Shown one piece after another: positions 35,447-44,657 of a stretch of DNA of 64,000 bases. The notes beneath the pieces are model-generated. The model had not been told where the DNA came from, did not search any database, and saw only the letters and a list, made by a program, of their open reading frames with translations. Location of the stretch: assembly GCF_002572525.1 (NCBI RefSeq), contig NZ_PDBS01000001.1:3720001-3784000 (forward strand), read 5' to 3'. Within the stretch, counting starts at the first letter, position 1; the number at the start of each line of letters is the position of its first letter. Made by a program: the position numbers and the translations under genes. The stretch comes from Natrinema sp. CBA1119 (GTDB taxonomy: Archaea; Halobacteriota; Halobacteria; Halobacteriales; Natrialbaceae).

Positions 35447-35520
35447 TGGGTTGGGGCGGATTTGAACCGCCGACTTCCTCCGTGTGAAGGAGGTATCATA
35501 ACCAACTAGATCACCAACCC
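35447..35520 (-). tRNA. tRNA-Val (anticodon CAC)
   Basis: A 74-nt cloverleaf on the minus strand. The acceptor stem is GGGTTGG paired with CCAACCC plus discriminator A. The anticodon arm is CCTCC-TTCACAC-GGAGG with CAC at 35486-35484. The T-arm is GGCGG-TTCAAAT-CCGCC. Its 3' half is the integration target for the adjacent elements and is reconstituted intact. No intron. Confidence 0.95.
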
Positions 35521-35560
35521 GCACGAGGAAATTCCCGTGCGTTTGACTTAAGGCTTCCTT

Positions 35561-35827
35561 TCAGCGATCGTCCGCAGCCACCCTCGAGCGGCCCACGCGG
35601 TCACGCGCGGAATCGAGCGCTGCGAAAACCCTCGTTTCGGCTCGTCGCTCGAGGTCGGTCACGTCCTCGCGGACCCGGTCGATGCGGCCGGGTTCCGGGT
35701 CGCGCTCTCGGCCGAGCAACGATCGGACCCGATCCGTGACCCCGTCCATCTGCTCCATTACGCCGAGTCGAGCGTGCTCGGCGGCTCGTCGCAGGTAGTA
35801 CAGGCTGTCGTGGAAGTGTTTGTTCAT
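35561..35827 (-). CDS. Small conserved haloarchaeal helical protein (DUF7553-like)
   Basis: An 88-residue soluble protein starting MNKHFHDSLYYLRRAAEHA, followed by charged helices with GRERDPEPGRIDRVREDV. This N-terminus and the EPGRID segment are familiar from a widespread haloarchaeal family (DUF7553, by recollection) of unknown function. The start at 35827 is preferred over an ATG five codons upstream because the family begins with this Met. Confidence 0.7.
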   Translation of the reverse strand: MNKHFHDSLYYLRRAAEHARLGVMEQMDGVTDRVRSLLGRERDPEPGRIDRVREDVTDLERRAETRVFAALDSARDRVGRSRVAADDR

Positions 35828-36227
35828 GTGACACTCTCCCATAGAGAGGCCGGACGAGAATATAGTTCTTTCGCGGACGACAAAATTCGAGCGTGCGGTG
35901 CAGCAGCGTCGTGACAGGATCTCGAGCCGGTGAGTGAAGTGACCCGGGTTCGCGAACGGCTACCGTGGTCGTCCGCTCGAGCCCGAGCGTTCGAAGCGGA
36001 TGGAATCTCGGGCTCGAGCAGCCCGTGTCGCACGGCAGCATTCGACAACCCAGATCCGACGATAACGGGCGTTTCACCCGGTAACACTTCCGTTAGCGAG
36101 ACTATATCGGGTTCGGATACGAACCAGCTAACGTAATGCGACTACTATCGCGACTCGAGGCGCAGACCCGACTGCAGCGGAGTCACTCACGACCATCGAC
36201 GACCTCGCGGACGGCGGTGAGTCGCTG
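35828..36227. promoter_or_regulatory. Upstream region of the DoxX gene with nested inverted repeats
   Basis: Most of this 400-bp interval holds no gene. At 36091-36133, arms cgttagc and gctaacg enclose a TATA-like actatatcgg and an inner hairpin ggttcg-gata-cgaacc. Just after it, a 30-codon frame starts at the ATG at 36136 and ends in TGA overlapping the DoxX ATG as TGATG. Confidence 0.45.
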
Positions 36228-36644
36228 ATGGCGTTCGAGAGCGGCATCGGCGCGGCGCTCCTGCTCGCCGGGCGACTCCTGTTCGGTGGTCTCCTCGTGT
36301 ACCAGGGACTCAATCACTTCGTGGCGACGGAGATGCTGTCCGGCTACGCGCAGTCGAAGGGGGTTCCCGCGGCCGGGTTCGGCGTCGTCGCGTCGGGCAT
36401 GATACTGGTTCTCGGCGGGTTCGGCATTGTCTTCGGCGTCTATCCAGTCGTCGCCGCGGGGATGCTGGCCGTGTTCTTCCTCGTCGTGACGCCGTTCATG
36501 CACGACTTCTGGGCGGTGCCCGAGGACCAACGGCAAGGCGAGATGACCCACTTCCTCAAGAACGTCGAACTGCTGGGCGCGTCCCTGATCGTGCTGGTCA
36601 TCGCCGGCGAGACGTGGGGCTACGCGTTGAATATCGGTCTGTAA
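36228..36644 (+). CDS. DoxX family membrane protein
   Basis: A 138-residue integral membrane protein with four helices: about residues 8-27, 50-70, 72-92 and 113-133. The conserved start AGRLLFGGLLVYQGLNHF and the PAAGFGVVASGMILVLGG segment match the DoxX/DoxD-like family. Haloarchaeal members are usually annotated as small membrane proteins of uncertain role; quinone-linked thiosulfate oxidation is known only for distant relatives. The ATG at 36228 is the only start in the frame. Confidence 0.85.
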   Translation: MAFESGIGAALLLAGRLLFGGLLVYQGLNHFVATEMLSGYAQSKGVPAAGFGVVASGMILVLGGFGIVFGVYPVVAAGMLAVFFLVVTPFMHDFWAVPEDQRQGEMTHFLKNVELLGASLIVLVIAGETWGYALNIGL

Positions 36645-36788
36645 CCCGTCCGGACAAACGAAGTCGTCTCTGCGGCCAGTAGAGAGAGCGTATTGACCGA
36701 AACCCAGTCCGCACGCCGTGTCGACCGGCGACGAAATCCAATCTGTTTTGGAGGGCAGTTCAAGCAGTCGGTCGTCAACTAGTGGAGT

Positions 36789-36983
36789 ATGGCAACGAAC
36801 GAGACGGCCTCTGGCTCCCGAGAGCGGAAACGGTTCCTCGTGGAATGCAACGGCTGTGGGTACGAGCAATCAGCAGACGGCCGCGACGAAGCGACCCGAA
36901 TCGGAACCGACCACCGACGAGAGACGGGACACGATCTCGTCGCTATCGAATTACCGCCGATGACCGAAACCGAGCGCTCGTAG
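36789..36983 (+). CDS. Small protein with a single CxxC and His pair
   Basis: A 64-residue protein, FLVECNGCGYEQSADGRDEA followed by GTDHRRETGHDLVAIELP. Cys-x-x-Cys with two later His residues (H-x6-H) suggests a small zinc finger. The composition and context are typical of conserved haloarchaeal micro-proteins. No partner or role is known. Confidence 0.65.
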   Translation: MATNETASGSRERKRFLVECNGCGYEQSADGRDEATRIGTDHRRETGHDLVAIELPPMTETERS

Positions 36984-37113
36984 TTCCACGCCGTTCGGGG
37001 CCAGACGCGGGCCGCGATGAGACGATACTGATCGAGCCGATATCGAGTGCCAGAGCCGTCGTCTCGAAAATAGCTGCCACGGAAATCAAAGCCGATTTGC
37101 TGACCGGTTGCAC

Positions 37114-37647
37114 CTAGTAGTCCGGCGCGTCTTCCGGTTCACCGTCGCGAGCGTTAACCACGCGAGCGAACGTGAACAGGCCGTCCGAGAGCCGGTTGAG
37201 GTACTGGACCGCATCCTCGTTGATCTCCTCCTCGCCGGCGAGCGCGACCGCCCGCCGCTCCGCTCGCCGACAGACCGTGCGAGCGTGGTGAAGCGCCGCC
37301 CCGTGTTCGCTACCGGTCGGGAGGATGAACGAGGTCAAGGGCTCGAGTTCGTCGTCGTACTCGTCGATCCAGTCCTCGACGGTCTCGACGTGATCGGGAC
37401 GGACCGCGGGGTCGTCCTCGTCCGGATCGGGATTCGCGAAGTCCGCCTGAACGACGTGGAGGTGGTTCTGGATCGACGCCAGCCGATCGTCGATATCGTC
37501 GTGGTCGGTCGGTCGGATCGTCCCGAGCAGGGCGTTGAGTTCGTCGACGGTCCCGTAGGCCTCGATGCGGGCGCTGGACTTCGAGACGCGAGTCATGTCT
37601 CGAAGATCCGTCTGCCCGTCGTCGCCGCGACCGGTGTAGATCGACAT
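37114..37647 (-). CDS. Cob(I)alamin adenosyltransferase, PduO type
   Basis: A 177-residue enzyme that transfers the adenosyl group of ATP to reduced corrinoid to make coenzyme B12. Family motifs are TGRGDDGQTDL at the N-terminus, VSKSSARIEAYGTVDELNAL, and FILPTGSEHGAALHHARTVCRRAERR. The Arg/Glu pair in the last motif contacts ATP. The fold is a trimeric helical bundle with full-length size. The start at 37647 is chosen because residues upstream are not conserved. No cobalamin genes are adjacent. Confidence 0.92.
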   Translation of the reverse strand: MSIYTGRGDDGQTDLRDMTRVSKSSARIEAYGTVDELNALLGTIRPTDHDDIDDRLASIQNHLHVVQADFANPDPDEDDPAVRPDHVETVEDWIDEYDDELEPLTSFILPTGSEHGAALHHARTVCRRAERRAVALAGEEEINEDAVQYLNRLSDGLFTFARVVNARDGEPEDAPDY

Positions 37648-37779
37648 GGCTGAACCGACGGAGGGATCGCACTTAACTTCCCTGTCACTCAACGCGCCGC
37701 GAGTCGCGTCCACTCCGGAGATTCGATTCAGGGCTCGAAAATCAGTACGTTAAACTCGCTTCGCTCTCTTGGGTCACGT

Positions 37780-37956
37780 ATGGCTCTGGAACTCGTACAC
37801 GAGTGTCCCGATTGTGGGGGCGAGAAGACGTTCTACCGCGCCGCCAGCACGATGCTCCACCTCGGTGAGAAGGTCAAGTGGCACTGCCCTGACTGCAACT
37901 ACGGATTCGTCCGGATCGGCGACAACGGAACAGCCGTGGACTCGAGTACGGCATAG
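37780..37956 (+). CDS. 58-residue zinc beta-ribbon protein (DUF7838-like)
   Basis: A short gene starting MALELVHECPDCGGEKTFYR and ending after KWHCPDCNYGFVRIGDNG. Two CPDC knuckles 29 residues apart form a zinc ribbon. The family is common in haloarchaea as an unnamed putative zinc ribbon (DUF7838, by recollection). It is divergently placed from the adenosyltransferase. Role unknown. Confidence 0.8.
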   Translation: MALELVHECPDCGGEKTFYRAASTMLHLGEKVKWHCPDCNYGFVRIGDNGTAVDSSTA

Positions 37957-38069
37957 CTTCGGTCCCGAAACCGACCGGCTCGGCTCGCGTTTTCTGCGGA
38001 GTTGTCTGTTGATCGCCCTCCTGTCGTTGAACCGTACGACAGAACGAAGACCGCGAACCGATCGATCGC

Positions 38070-39593
38070 TTAGGAGTCGTCCGAAAGCGCCTGCCACGAC
38101 AGTCGCGGGTTCCGCGCGGCGCTCGTCTGGTCGATTCGACGGGCAGTAGTGCGCTCCGGCGCGGCCTCGAGCGTCGCATCGTCCTCGCCGGCGACCGCGT
38201 TGAACGCGGCGGCGAGTCGATCGAGGGTGTCCTTGCTCTCGATTTCGGTCGGTTCGGTCATCAGGGCCTCAGGGACGATCCCGGGCCACTTGGTCGTCGG
38301 CGGGTGGACGCCGTAGTCGAGCATCCGCTTTGCGACGTCGGCGGCGTCCTGTTCGCCGGCGCTGGCGACGAACTCGTGGTGGAACGGGCCGTAGGGGATG
38401 TCGTACTCGATCCGTTCCGCGAGATAGTTCGCGTTGAGCACCGCGGAGGCGCTCGCGTCCGCGAGTCCCTCGTCGCCGAGGCGGGCGATGTAAGCGAACG
38501 CCTTGAGGAGCACTAGCCAGTTACCGTCGAACCCGTGGACCTTGCCGATCGTGTGGTCGGGATCGAACCGCTCGTAGATCGGATCGCCCCCGTTCGAGCC
38601 CTCGTCGCGCTCGCGGACGCGCGGCGCGGGCAGGAACGGGGCGAGGTCGTCGACGACGCCGACCGGACCGGCACCCGGCCCGCCGCCGCCGTGGGGCGTC
38701 GCGAACGTCTTGTGGACGTTGTAGTGCATCACGTCGAAGCCCATGTCGCCCGGCCGAGCGCGGCCGAGCAGGGCGTTCAGGTTCGCCCCGTCGTAGTAGA
38801 GCAGGCCGCCGACGTCGTGGACCATCGCCGCGATTTCGGTGATGTCGCGCTCGAACAGCCCGAGCGTGTTCGGATTGGTCAGCATGAGCGCTGCGGTATT
38901 CTCGGAGAGGGCGGCCTCGAGCGCCTCGAGGTCGACCCGTCCCTCGTCGTCGCTGGGCAGGGAGACGACGTCGTAGCCACCGAGCGCAGCACTGGCGAAG
39001 TTGGTCCCGTGGGCGCTCTCCGGGATGATGACCTCGTCCCGATGCCCCTCGTCGGTGTGTTCGTGGTATGCCGCGGCGACGCGGATCCCGACGAACTCGC
39101 CGGCCGCGCCGGCGGGCGGCTGGAGCGTCACCGCGTCCATCCCGCCGATCCGGCCGAGGTAGTCCTGCAACCGGTAAAGGAGTTCGAGCGTCCCCTGAAC
39201 GGACCCTTCGGACCGATCGGGGTGGACTGCGGCAGACGGCAGCGCGGCAACGTCCTCCGTGAACTTCGGGTTGTACTTCATCGTGCACGACCCCAGCGGG
39301 TAGGGCCCGCTATCGATCCCGTAGATCATCTGCGAGAGCCGCGTGTAGTGGCGCGCTAACTCGGGTTCGGAGAGCTCGGGCAACTCGATCGAGTCCCGCG
39401 TCAGGTCGTCGGGAAGCGGTGAGCCGGTGTCCTCGCTACTGGCACCGTTGCCGTCGTCCCCACTGACGCCGATCTCGACCCGCGTCTGATCCTTCTCGGA
39501 GAGCAGCGGTTCGTACTCGCCGTTCTCGACATACCGGGCCTGGTCGTAGCGCGACTGTGCGGCGTCGCAGTTGTCGGATCCGTCGTCACTCAT
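38070..39593 (-). CDS. gcvPB: Glycine dehydrogenase (decarboxylating) subunit 2
   Basis: A 507-residue subunit of the glycine cleavage P-protein, which decarboxylates glycine on pyridoxal phosphate and passes the aminomethyl group to GcvH. The PLP-binding Lys lies in [16 protein letters not shown], followed by GPGAGPVGV. Upstream motifs include [12 protein letters not shown] and [14 protein letters not shown]. Length is normal for the split archaeal type. Its ATG overlaps the stop of gcvPA by 4 bp. The C-terminal 30 residues are acidic and unconserved-looking. Confidence 0.95.
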   Translation of the reverse strand: MSDDGSDNCDAAQSRYDQARYVENGEYEPLLSEKDQTRVEIGVSGDDGNGASSEDTGSPLPDDLTRDSIELPELSEPELARHYTRLSQMIYGIDSGPYPLGSCTMKYNPKFTEDVAALPSAAVHPDRSEGSVQGTLELLYRLQDYLGRIGGMDAVTLQPPAGAAGEFVGIRVAAAYHEHTDEGHRDEVIIPESAHGTNFASAALGGYDVVSLPSDDEGRVDLEALEAALSENTAALMLTNPNTLGLFERDITEIAAMVHDVGGLLYYDGANLNALLGRARPGDMGFDVMHYNVHKTFATPHGGGGPGAGPVGVVDDLAPFLPAPRVRERDEGSNGGDPIYERFDPDHTIGKVHGFDGNWLVLLKAFAYIARLGDEGLADASASAVLNANYLAERIEYDIPYGPFHHEFVASAGEQDAADVAKRMLDYGVHPPTTKWPGIVPEALMTEPTEIESKDTLDRLAAAFNAVAGEDDATLEAAPERTTARRIDQTSAARNPRLSWQALSDDS

Positions 39594-40927
39594 CGTGCCA
39601 CCTCCTCGAGAGCCTTGACGAATCGATCGATCCGGTCGTCGGAAACGCCGGCGATACAGAGCTGAATCTCGTGGTCATCGAGAACGTGAACCGCAAAGCC
39701 GAGTCGCTCGAGGTCCTCGGCGACGGCCCGTGCGGGCTGGTCGACGCGGGCGACGAACTCCCGGACGTGGTGGCGGTCGTGGACCGGGGCTTTGACGCCG
39801 GCGATGTCGTCGAGGCGCTCAGCGAGGTCTCGGGCTCGGGTGACGTCGCGTTTCGCGAGATCGACCATTCCGGTCGGCCCCAGGACGGCAGCGTGTATCG
39901 CGGTTCGGAGCGCGACCCAGGCCTGGTTCGTACAGATATTGCTCGTCGCGCGTTCCCGGCGGATGTGCTGTTCGCGGGTCTGGAGGGTGAGCGTGAACGC
40001 CCGGCGGTCGGTCGCGTCCTCGCTGACACCGACCAGTCGGCCGGGAACCTGGCGCAGGTACTCCTCGCGCGTCGCAAAGAGGCCGAGCCCCATTCCGTAA
40101 CTCGTCGGGAGGCCGAGCACGCTCGCGTCACCAACGACGACATCGGCACCGATGTCGACGGGCCGCTCGAGCAGGGACAGCGCGATCGGATCCGAACCGA
40201 GCGCGTAGAGCGCGTCGTTGTCGTCAGCGAGGTCGCCGACCGCCGCGAGGTGCTCCTCGATCGTCCCGCGCACGGTCGGATTCTCGGCGTAGATCATCAC
40301 GACCTCCTCGTCGACGGCCGCCTCAAGCCCTGCGACGTCGACGTTCCCGTCGTCGATCGGATACTCTTCGACGACGAGATCGGTCCCAGCGACGTAGTTC
40401 TCGAGCGTGCTTCGCCGTTCCGCCCGCAGGAGTTCGGGAACGAGCACGCGGTGGCCCGTCGTCTCGCGGACGCGGTTGGCCAGCGTGGCGGCTTCGCCGA
40501 GCGCCGTCGCCGCGTCGTAGATCGAGCAGTTCGCGATCGCGAGGCCGGTCAGTTCGACCAGCAGCGACTGGTACTCGAACAGGGCCTGCAGGAACCCCTG
40601 GGAGATCTCCGGCTGGTACTGCGTGTACGACGTGAGAAACTCGGAGCGGTCCGCGAGGTGGTCGACCAGCGACGGAATGTAGTAGCCGTAGTGGCCGCGT
40701 CCGAGCAGTTCGGTCACGTCGTCGTTGCGATCCAGGATAGATCGAACCAGTCGTCGCGTTTCCCGTTCCGTTCGTGCGTCGATGCCGAAGCGGCCCTCGA
40801 ACGCGACGTCGGCCGGGATGTCGAAGAGGTCTTCGACACTTCCCGCACCGACCGCCTCGAGCATCGCCGCGCGGTCCTCGTTCGTGTGGGGAGCGTACGG
40901 ACTCCCCGTGGCGTGTGATCCGTGCAT
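39590..40927 (-). CDS. gcvPA: Glycine dehydrogenase (decarboxylating) subunit 1
   Basis: A 445-residue partner of gcvPB. Diagnostic motifs are [38 protein letters not shown] and SNICTNQAW. The start at 40927 ([15 protein letters not shown]) is chosen because the longer frame adds Arg- and Cys-rich residues unlike the family. It forms a two-gene operon with gcvPB. The other two system genes, gcvT and gcvH, are 13.7 kb away at 54.6-56.1 kb. Confidence 0.95.
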   Translation of the reverse strand: MHGSHATGSPYAPHTNEDRAAMLEAVGAGSVEDLFDIPADVAFEGRFGIDARTERETRRLVRSILDRNDDVTELLGRGHYGYYIPSLVDHLADRSEFLTSYTQYQPEISQGFLQALFEYQSLLVELTGLAIANCSIYDAATALGEAATLANRVRETTGHRVLVPELLRAERRSTLENYVAGTDLVVEEYPIDDGNVDVAGLEAAVDEEVVMIYAENPTVRGTIEEHLAAVGDLADDNDALYALGSDPIALSLLERPVDIGADVVVGDASVLGLPTSYGMGLGLFATREEYLRQVPGRLVGVSEDATDRRAFTLTLQTREQHIRRERATSNICTNQAWVALRTAIHAAVLGPTGMVDLAKRDVTRARDLAERLDDIAGVKAPVHDRHHVREFVARVDQPARAVAEDLERLGFAVHVLDDHEIQLCIAGVSDDRIDRFVKALEEVAR

Positions 40928-41101
40928 GATTAGCGGTGGTCCCGATCGATCGTTCCGGTCTGCCCCCACCCGCGTCGATTGCGTCGTTCGATCCGAGACA
41001 CGATACACGTCTCTAGCGGGCACGGGGTTATGAACGCACTCGTTTCGGACTGACGGGCCGGTCGTCGCCGTCTCTTCCACCCTGCAGGCGCTACACAGAC
41101 C

Positions 41102-41109
41102 ACTATAGC
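41102..41109 (+). promoter_or_regulatory. TATA box of the DUF2270 gene
   Basis: The sequence actatagc is centred about 28 nt before the ATG at 41133, supporting that start over the in-frame GTG at 41118. Confidence 0.55.
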
Positions 41110-41132
41110 GGACGCCGGTGTCGGAGGGGCGC

Positions 41133-41912
41133 ATGGTCGACGCAGGGGACGAGACACGTGCGGACGACAGCGAGACTCGAGACGGGAAACTCGAGGGAGA
41201 CGGCGGGGAGGACCGGGACGCTCGAGACGGCCCGCTCGATCGCGGCGATCAGGAGATCGGTGCGACGGCCGCCGCCGACACCGACTCACTGCTCGGCGTG
41301 CTCCCGCACTTCTATCGCGGAGAGGTCAGCCAGGCCAACAGCGCGCAGGACCGAATCGATCGGACGACCGACTGGGCGATCACCCTCCTCGCCGCGTTGC
41401 TCTCGATCGTCTTCTCGAGTCGGAACATGCCCGCTTTCCTGCTCCTGATCGGGATGTTCGTCCTCTCGATCTTCCTGTTCTACGAAGTCCGGCGCTACCG
41501 GTTTTACGACCACTGGCGCGCCCGCGTCCGGTTCATTCAGGAGAACGTGTTCGCGAACGCCCTCGAACCCGTCGGCGTCGAACATCCGGCCTGGCGCGAG
41601 GAACTGAGCGACGATCTCCGAAATCCGACGTTCAAGGTATCGACTCGAGAGGGGCTCTCTCGGCGTATTCGTCGCGTGTACGGGCTCCTGTTCACGGTGG
41701 CCGGGGTCGGCTGGCTGTTCAAAGTCACGATGTTTACCCCTGAGCAACAGTGGACGGAAGCCGCCGAGTTACCGGGGATTCACGGTGCGGTCGTGGCGGC
41801 AGTCCTCGGTCTCTTTTTTGTGACCGTAATCGCACTCGGGCTGTGGCCTGGGGGACGGGAGGCGAAAGGCGAGATTCACGGTGCAAAACCCGGCGAGTGG
41901 AAGAACGAGTAA
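41133..41912 (+). CDS. DUF2270 membrane protein
   Basis: A 259-residue protein. An acidic soluble N-terminus of about 50 residues precedes [25 protein letters not shown], typical of DUF2270. Two helices follow (about 83-120, [12 protein letters not shown] and [21 protein letters not shown]). A soluble stretch with [17 protein letters not shown] comes next, and two more helices are at about 185-235. Function unknown. It is divergent from gcvPA and sits tail-to-tail with the transporter. Confidence 0.85.
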   Translation: MVDAGDETRADDSETRDGKLEGDGGEDRDARDGPLDRGDQEIGATAAADTDSLLGVLPHFYRGEVSQANSAQDRIDRTTDWAITLLAALLSIVFSSRNMPAFLLLIGMFVLSIFLFYEVRRYRFYDHWRARVRFIQENVFANALEPVGVEHPAWREELSDDLRNPTFKVSTREGLSRRIRRVYGLLFTVAGVGWLFKVTMFTPEQQWTEAAELPGIHGAVVAAVLGLFFVTVIALGLWPGGREAKGEIHGAKPGEWKNE

Positions 41913-41936
41913 CGGCGTCAGCTGTGGTACGTTCGA

Positions 41937-43112
41937 TTACGAGTCGGAACGCAAGTCGTCGTCCGGATCGGCCGCTGTCTCAACATCTCCGCCTTCGTCC
42001 GACTCGGTCGCGGATTCTGGTTCGCCGGCCGACTCCGCAGGGCCAGCGTCTATTCCCTCACCTTCAGTGATGGCTCCCGCGATTGGCTGATCGGTGCGCG
42101 CTCGAGCGAAGCAATCGAGGGTGAGTTTCGCGCCCCCGAGGACGACCGGGCCGATGAACAGCCCGACGGCACCGAAGGCGATGAGGCCGCCGAAAATCCC
42201 CACGACGACGATAGCGGAGTTGAAGGCGCTGGTCCGGCCGATCAGCGCGGGGCGCAGATACGAATCCGAGAAGGTGACAAGCAGCCCGTACACGGTCATC
42301 GCCGCGCCAGCGGTCGGCCGCCCCATCGCGACCAGGTAGGCCGCCGCCGGAATCCAGATTCCGAACGCGCCGACGAGCGGGAGCAGCGTCAGAACGAACG
42401 TCGCGACGGTGAGGAAAACGACGGCGGGGACGCCGGCGATCGCTAGCCCGACCCCGAGCATCACTGCCTGAATCGCCGCGACGGCGACGTTCCCGACGAC
42501 CGAGGCCCACATCAGCCGATCCAGCCCCGTGCTGAGTTCGTCCAGAATCTCGTCGTCGATCGGCAACACCCACTGGAACCACGCGACGAGTCGCTCCCCG
42601 TCCCGCAACAGCGCGAAGAGGACGAACAGCGTGACGGTCAGACCGATGAACATGCTCGGCAAGCTACCGACGAGACCGATCGCCCCCGACGTGACTTCCT
42701 GAATGGCGGTCGCAATTCGACCCTGATTCGACTCGTACAGGTCCACGAGATCGACGGCATAGCCATTGGTCTCGAGCGCTCCCTCGACCGTCTCGACATC
42801 GATCTCGCCTTGCCTGATCGAGCGGACCAGCCCGAGCGATTGTCGAACCGCGACAGAAATGACGTAGACGAGCGGTATCAACACGACGAGTAACGTGGCA
42901 ATCACCACCGTGATCGCTGCAAACGTGGGTCTGATGTACTGCTCGAGGCGTCGCTGGACGGGCAGCAGAATGTACGCGAGAACGACGCCAAACAAGACGT
43001 ACTGGAGATACGGGAGGAGGACGAACAGTGCGAGGAGACCGCTCAACAGTGCGAACACGGTCAACCCGGGCTGCTCGACAATCCAGTCCGGTGGCTCGGG
43101 GCTGTCTGGCAT
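41937..43112 (-). CDS. AI-2E family transporter
   Basis: A 391-residue permease-like protein with about eight transmembrane helices. Family features are the early ILLPVQRRLEQYI, the central soluble loop (about residues 85-150), the LRDGERL motif, and the conserved late LPLVGAFGIWIPAAAYLV and FSDSYLRPALIGR segments. Bacterial relatives export autoinducer-2 or act as sodium antiporters, so the substrate here is unknown. The C-terminal 50 residues are acidic. The ATG at 43112 fits a TATA box 22-27 nt upstream. Confidence 0.88.
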   Translation of the reverse strand: MPDSPEPPDWIVEQPGLTVFALLSGLLALFVLLPYLQYVLFGVVLAYILLPVQRRLEQYIRPTFAAITVVIATLLVVLIPLVYVISVAVRQSLGLVRSIRQGEIDVETVEGALETNGYAVDLVDLYESNQGRIATAIQEVTSGAIGLVGSLPSMFIGLTVTLFVLFALLRDGERLVAWFQWVLPIDDEILDELSTGLDRLMWASVVGNVAVAAIQAVMLGVGLAIAGVPAVVFLTVATFVLTLLPLVGAFGIWIPAAAYLVAMGRPTAGAAMTVYGLLVTFSDSYLRPALIGRTSAFNSAIVVVGIFGGLIAFGAVGLFIGPVVLGGAKLTLDCFARARTDQPIAGAITEGEGIDAGPAESAGEPESATESDEGGDVETAADPDDDLRSDS

Positions 43113-43131
43113 GTCCGAGTATGCAATACCC

Positions 43132-43139
43132 CTATAAAT
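43132..43139 (-). promoter_or_regulatory. TATA box of the AI-2E transporter
   Basis: On the minus strand atttatag lies 20-27 nt before the ATG at 43112, indicating a leaderless transcript. Confidence 0.6.
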
Positions 43140-43261
43140 TAGTCCACTGATACGATTTGCGACCAGTTTGATTTCCAAGAACTCTGGAACAATTCACAGA
43201 CTCTCCTCACACCCCTAACGAATGCTCAGTCCCGGGAACTCACGTATCGCTCAGTACGGAG

Positions 43262-43933
43262 CTATGCGTTGGCGGTCACCCGGCGAAACGGGCGGCCAAT
43301 CCGACGCGGTACCCAGACAAGGAATTGGACGACGGGAGTCAGTCGACCCCATCGGGGCGGCTCTGCACGGTAGTGGTCACCCTCCTGCTCTACACGGCCT
43401 TTGCCTTCCAGAAATCCGAGGGCACTTCCGACGCGTGATTCAGTGAGATCGAGATCAGTAGCAAGCTCTGGGGCTGTCTGCGGTTCAGGGGCGTCTCTCA
43501 GACCCTGATACACGACGTTCAACGTCTGCATTCGAAGCAGCGTCTCCCCCATCTGGTCCTCCTCGAGGTCGGAGATGTACTCGTGTGTCTCCCGAGATGG
43601 CCCATGTCGGATGGCCGTCACGCCATCGAAGACGAACCAGAGACCTGCGAGAGCCAAGAAACTGCCAACCCACGGGAGCGGGGAGATGAGTATCCAGTAT
43701 GTACCGACAGCGAACACAGATATCCCGTAAATGAGCCAGTTCGCCCCCTCGGGCAAGTTGTGTGACTCATCGACGACATCGTGTACCACCATCGCACCAA
43801 GTACGAGTATCAGCGGAACGCTTGTTCGGATCGTCATATCGGTGAAAACAACGAGGAGGGCAAGTATGCCGACTGTGCCAACGATGGTGCGGAAGTGTTT
43901 GTTTCCGTGGAGTGCTCCGATACGACTGTCCAT
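43262..43933 (-). CDS. Membrane protein with C-terminal winged-helix-like domain
   Basis: A 223-residue protein. The N-terminal half has about four hydrophobic segments (GTVGILALLVVFTDMTIR, VPLILVLGAMVVHDVV, LIYGISVFAVGTYWILI, GSFLALAGLWFVF). The C-terminal half (about residues 120-205) reads LLRMQTLNVVYQGLRDA, PELATDLDLTESRVGSALGFLEGKGRVEQEGDHYRA, a winged-helix pattern. Such membrane-winged-helix hybrids are common in haloarchaea. The target is unknown. An upstream TTG at 43954 is possible, but the ATG at 43933 is preferred. Confidence 0.7.
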   Translation of the reverse strand: MDSRIGALHGNKHFRTIVGTVGILALLVVFTDMTIRTSVPLILVLGAMVVHDVVDESHNLPEGANWLIYGISVFAVGTYWILISPLPWVGSFLALAGLWFVFDGVTAIRHGPSRETHEYISDLEEDQMGETLLRMQTLNVVYQGLRDAPEPQTAPELATDLDLTESRVGSALGFLEGKGRVEQEGDHYRAEPPRWGRLTPVVQFLVWVPRRIGRPFRRVTANA

Positions 43934-44190
43934 ACGTCTTTGTACGGGATCCAATTGGATATTTGTTCTGTTCTCAGTGACAAGTCGCCACTCCGTGTAA
44001 CGACTGTTTCAGATGAGATAGTGACTAACAATGGATTACAATAGAACTCTTCGACCTCGTCTCTACTGAGCAGTTAGTTCTACCCCACTACTCTCCGACA
44101 GCAGACCGTGAGAGACCAATCGCTCAGTCCAGATTAGGCCCTGCTCGAATAGGCAGAAAGAATATGTGACAATAGAATTGTATATAAAAT

Positions 44191-44571
44191 GTGATTTTAA
44201 CTCGTCGCAGGTTCTTGCTAGGCACCGGTGCGACGATTGCACTACTTTCTGGCTGTAGTCGGTTTCCCACCGTCCTCTCTGCACCTCGCACGCTATACTT
44301 CGTGGTTTTCAATAACACATCAGAGCCCAATATGTTTCACTTCGCTACCGAGACGAAACAAGGACTCGAGGACTGGGTATCGTTGAGAGTAGATGCAAAG
44401 AAAGACAGGAAGTCCGTGGTAGATATCTCCGATCTCGATGAAATAGTCGCTGTCCATGGGTTTGTCGATGATGTTCCCTTACGAACTACCGAGATTGATT
44501 CCGCGGAAAGGTGTCTTATCGTGACGATCGTGTACGACCGATTAGTGAAAAACCGTGATATTCTGGAGTGA
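44191..44571 (+). CDS. Small Tat lipoprotein of unknown function
   Basis: A 126-residue protein with leader LTRRRFLLGTGATIALLSGCS: twin Arg, hydrophobic core and lipobox Cys at about residue 22. The mature part is beta-rich (RTLYFVVFNNTSEPN, DWVSLRVDAKK, RCLIVTIVYDRLV). The only start available is GTG at 44191, immediately preceded by tatataaaat, which is too close to be the TATA box of a transcript containing that GTG. The 5' end is therefore uncertain, or the gene may be decaying. Confidence 0.6.
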   Translation: MILTRRRFLLGTGATIALLSGCSRFPTVLSAPRTLYFVVFNNTSEPNMFHFATETKQGLEDWVSLRVDAKKDRKSVVDISDLDEIVAVHGFVDDVPLRTTEIDSAERCLIVTIVYDRLVKNRDILE

Positions 44572-44657
44572 ATCTAACGACTGTTAAGAACGTTAGTTGA
44601 GCAGAAAGTGTCCTTCTAACCATCTTTAGTTCCGTCTGAGAAGCATCGCTCCGTGCG

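Larger units (their letters stand above)
25230..35480. mobile_element. Integrated DNA at tRNA-Val: two elements in tandem
   Basis: The region is bounded by 33-bp direct repeats of the tRNA-Val 3' end, with a further 27-bp copy at 32157-32183. Each of the two left-hand copies is followed within 60-90 bp by a tyrosine recombinase on the plus strand. This implies two elements, about 6.9 kb (25230-32183) and 3.3 kb (32157-35480). The interior, especially 28.3-35.4 kb, is AT-richer with different codon use from the chromosome. Cargo includes a primase-like protein and two nuclease-like proteins. The tRNA stays intact at the right end. Confidence 0.8.
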
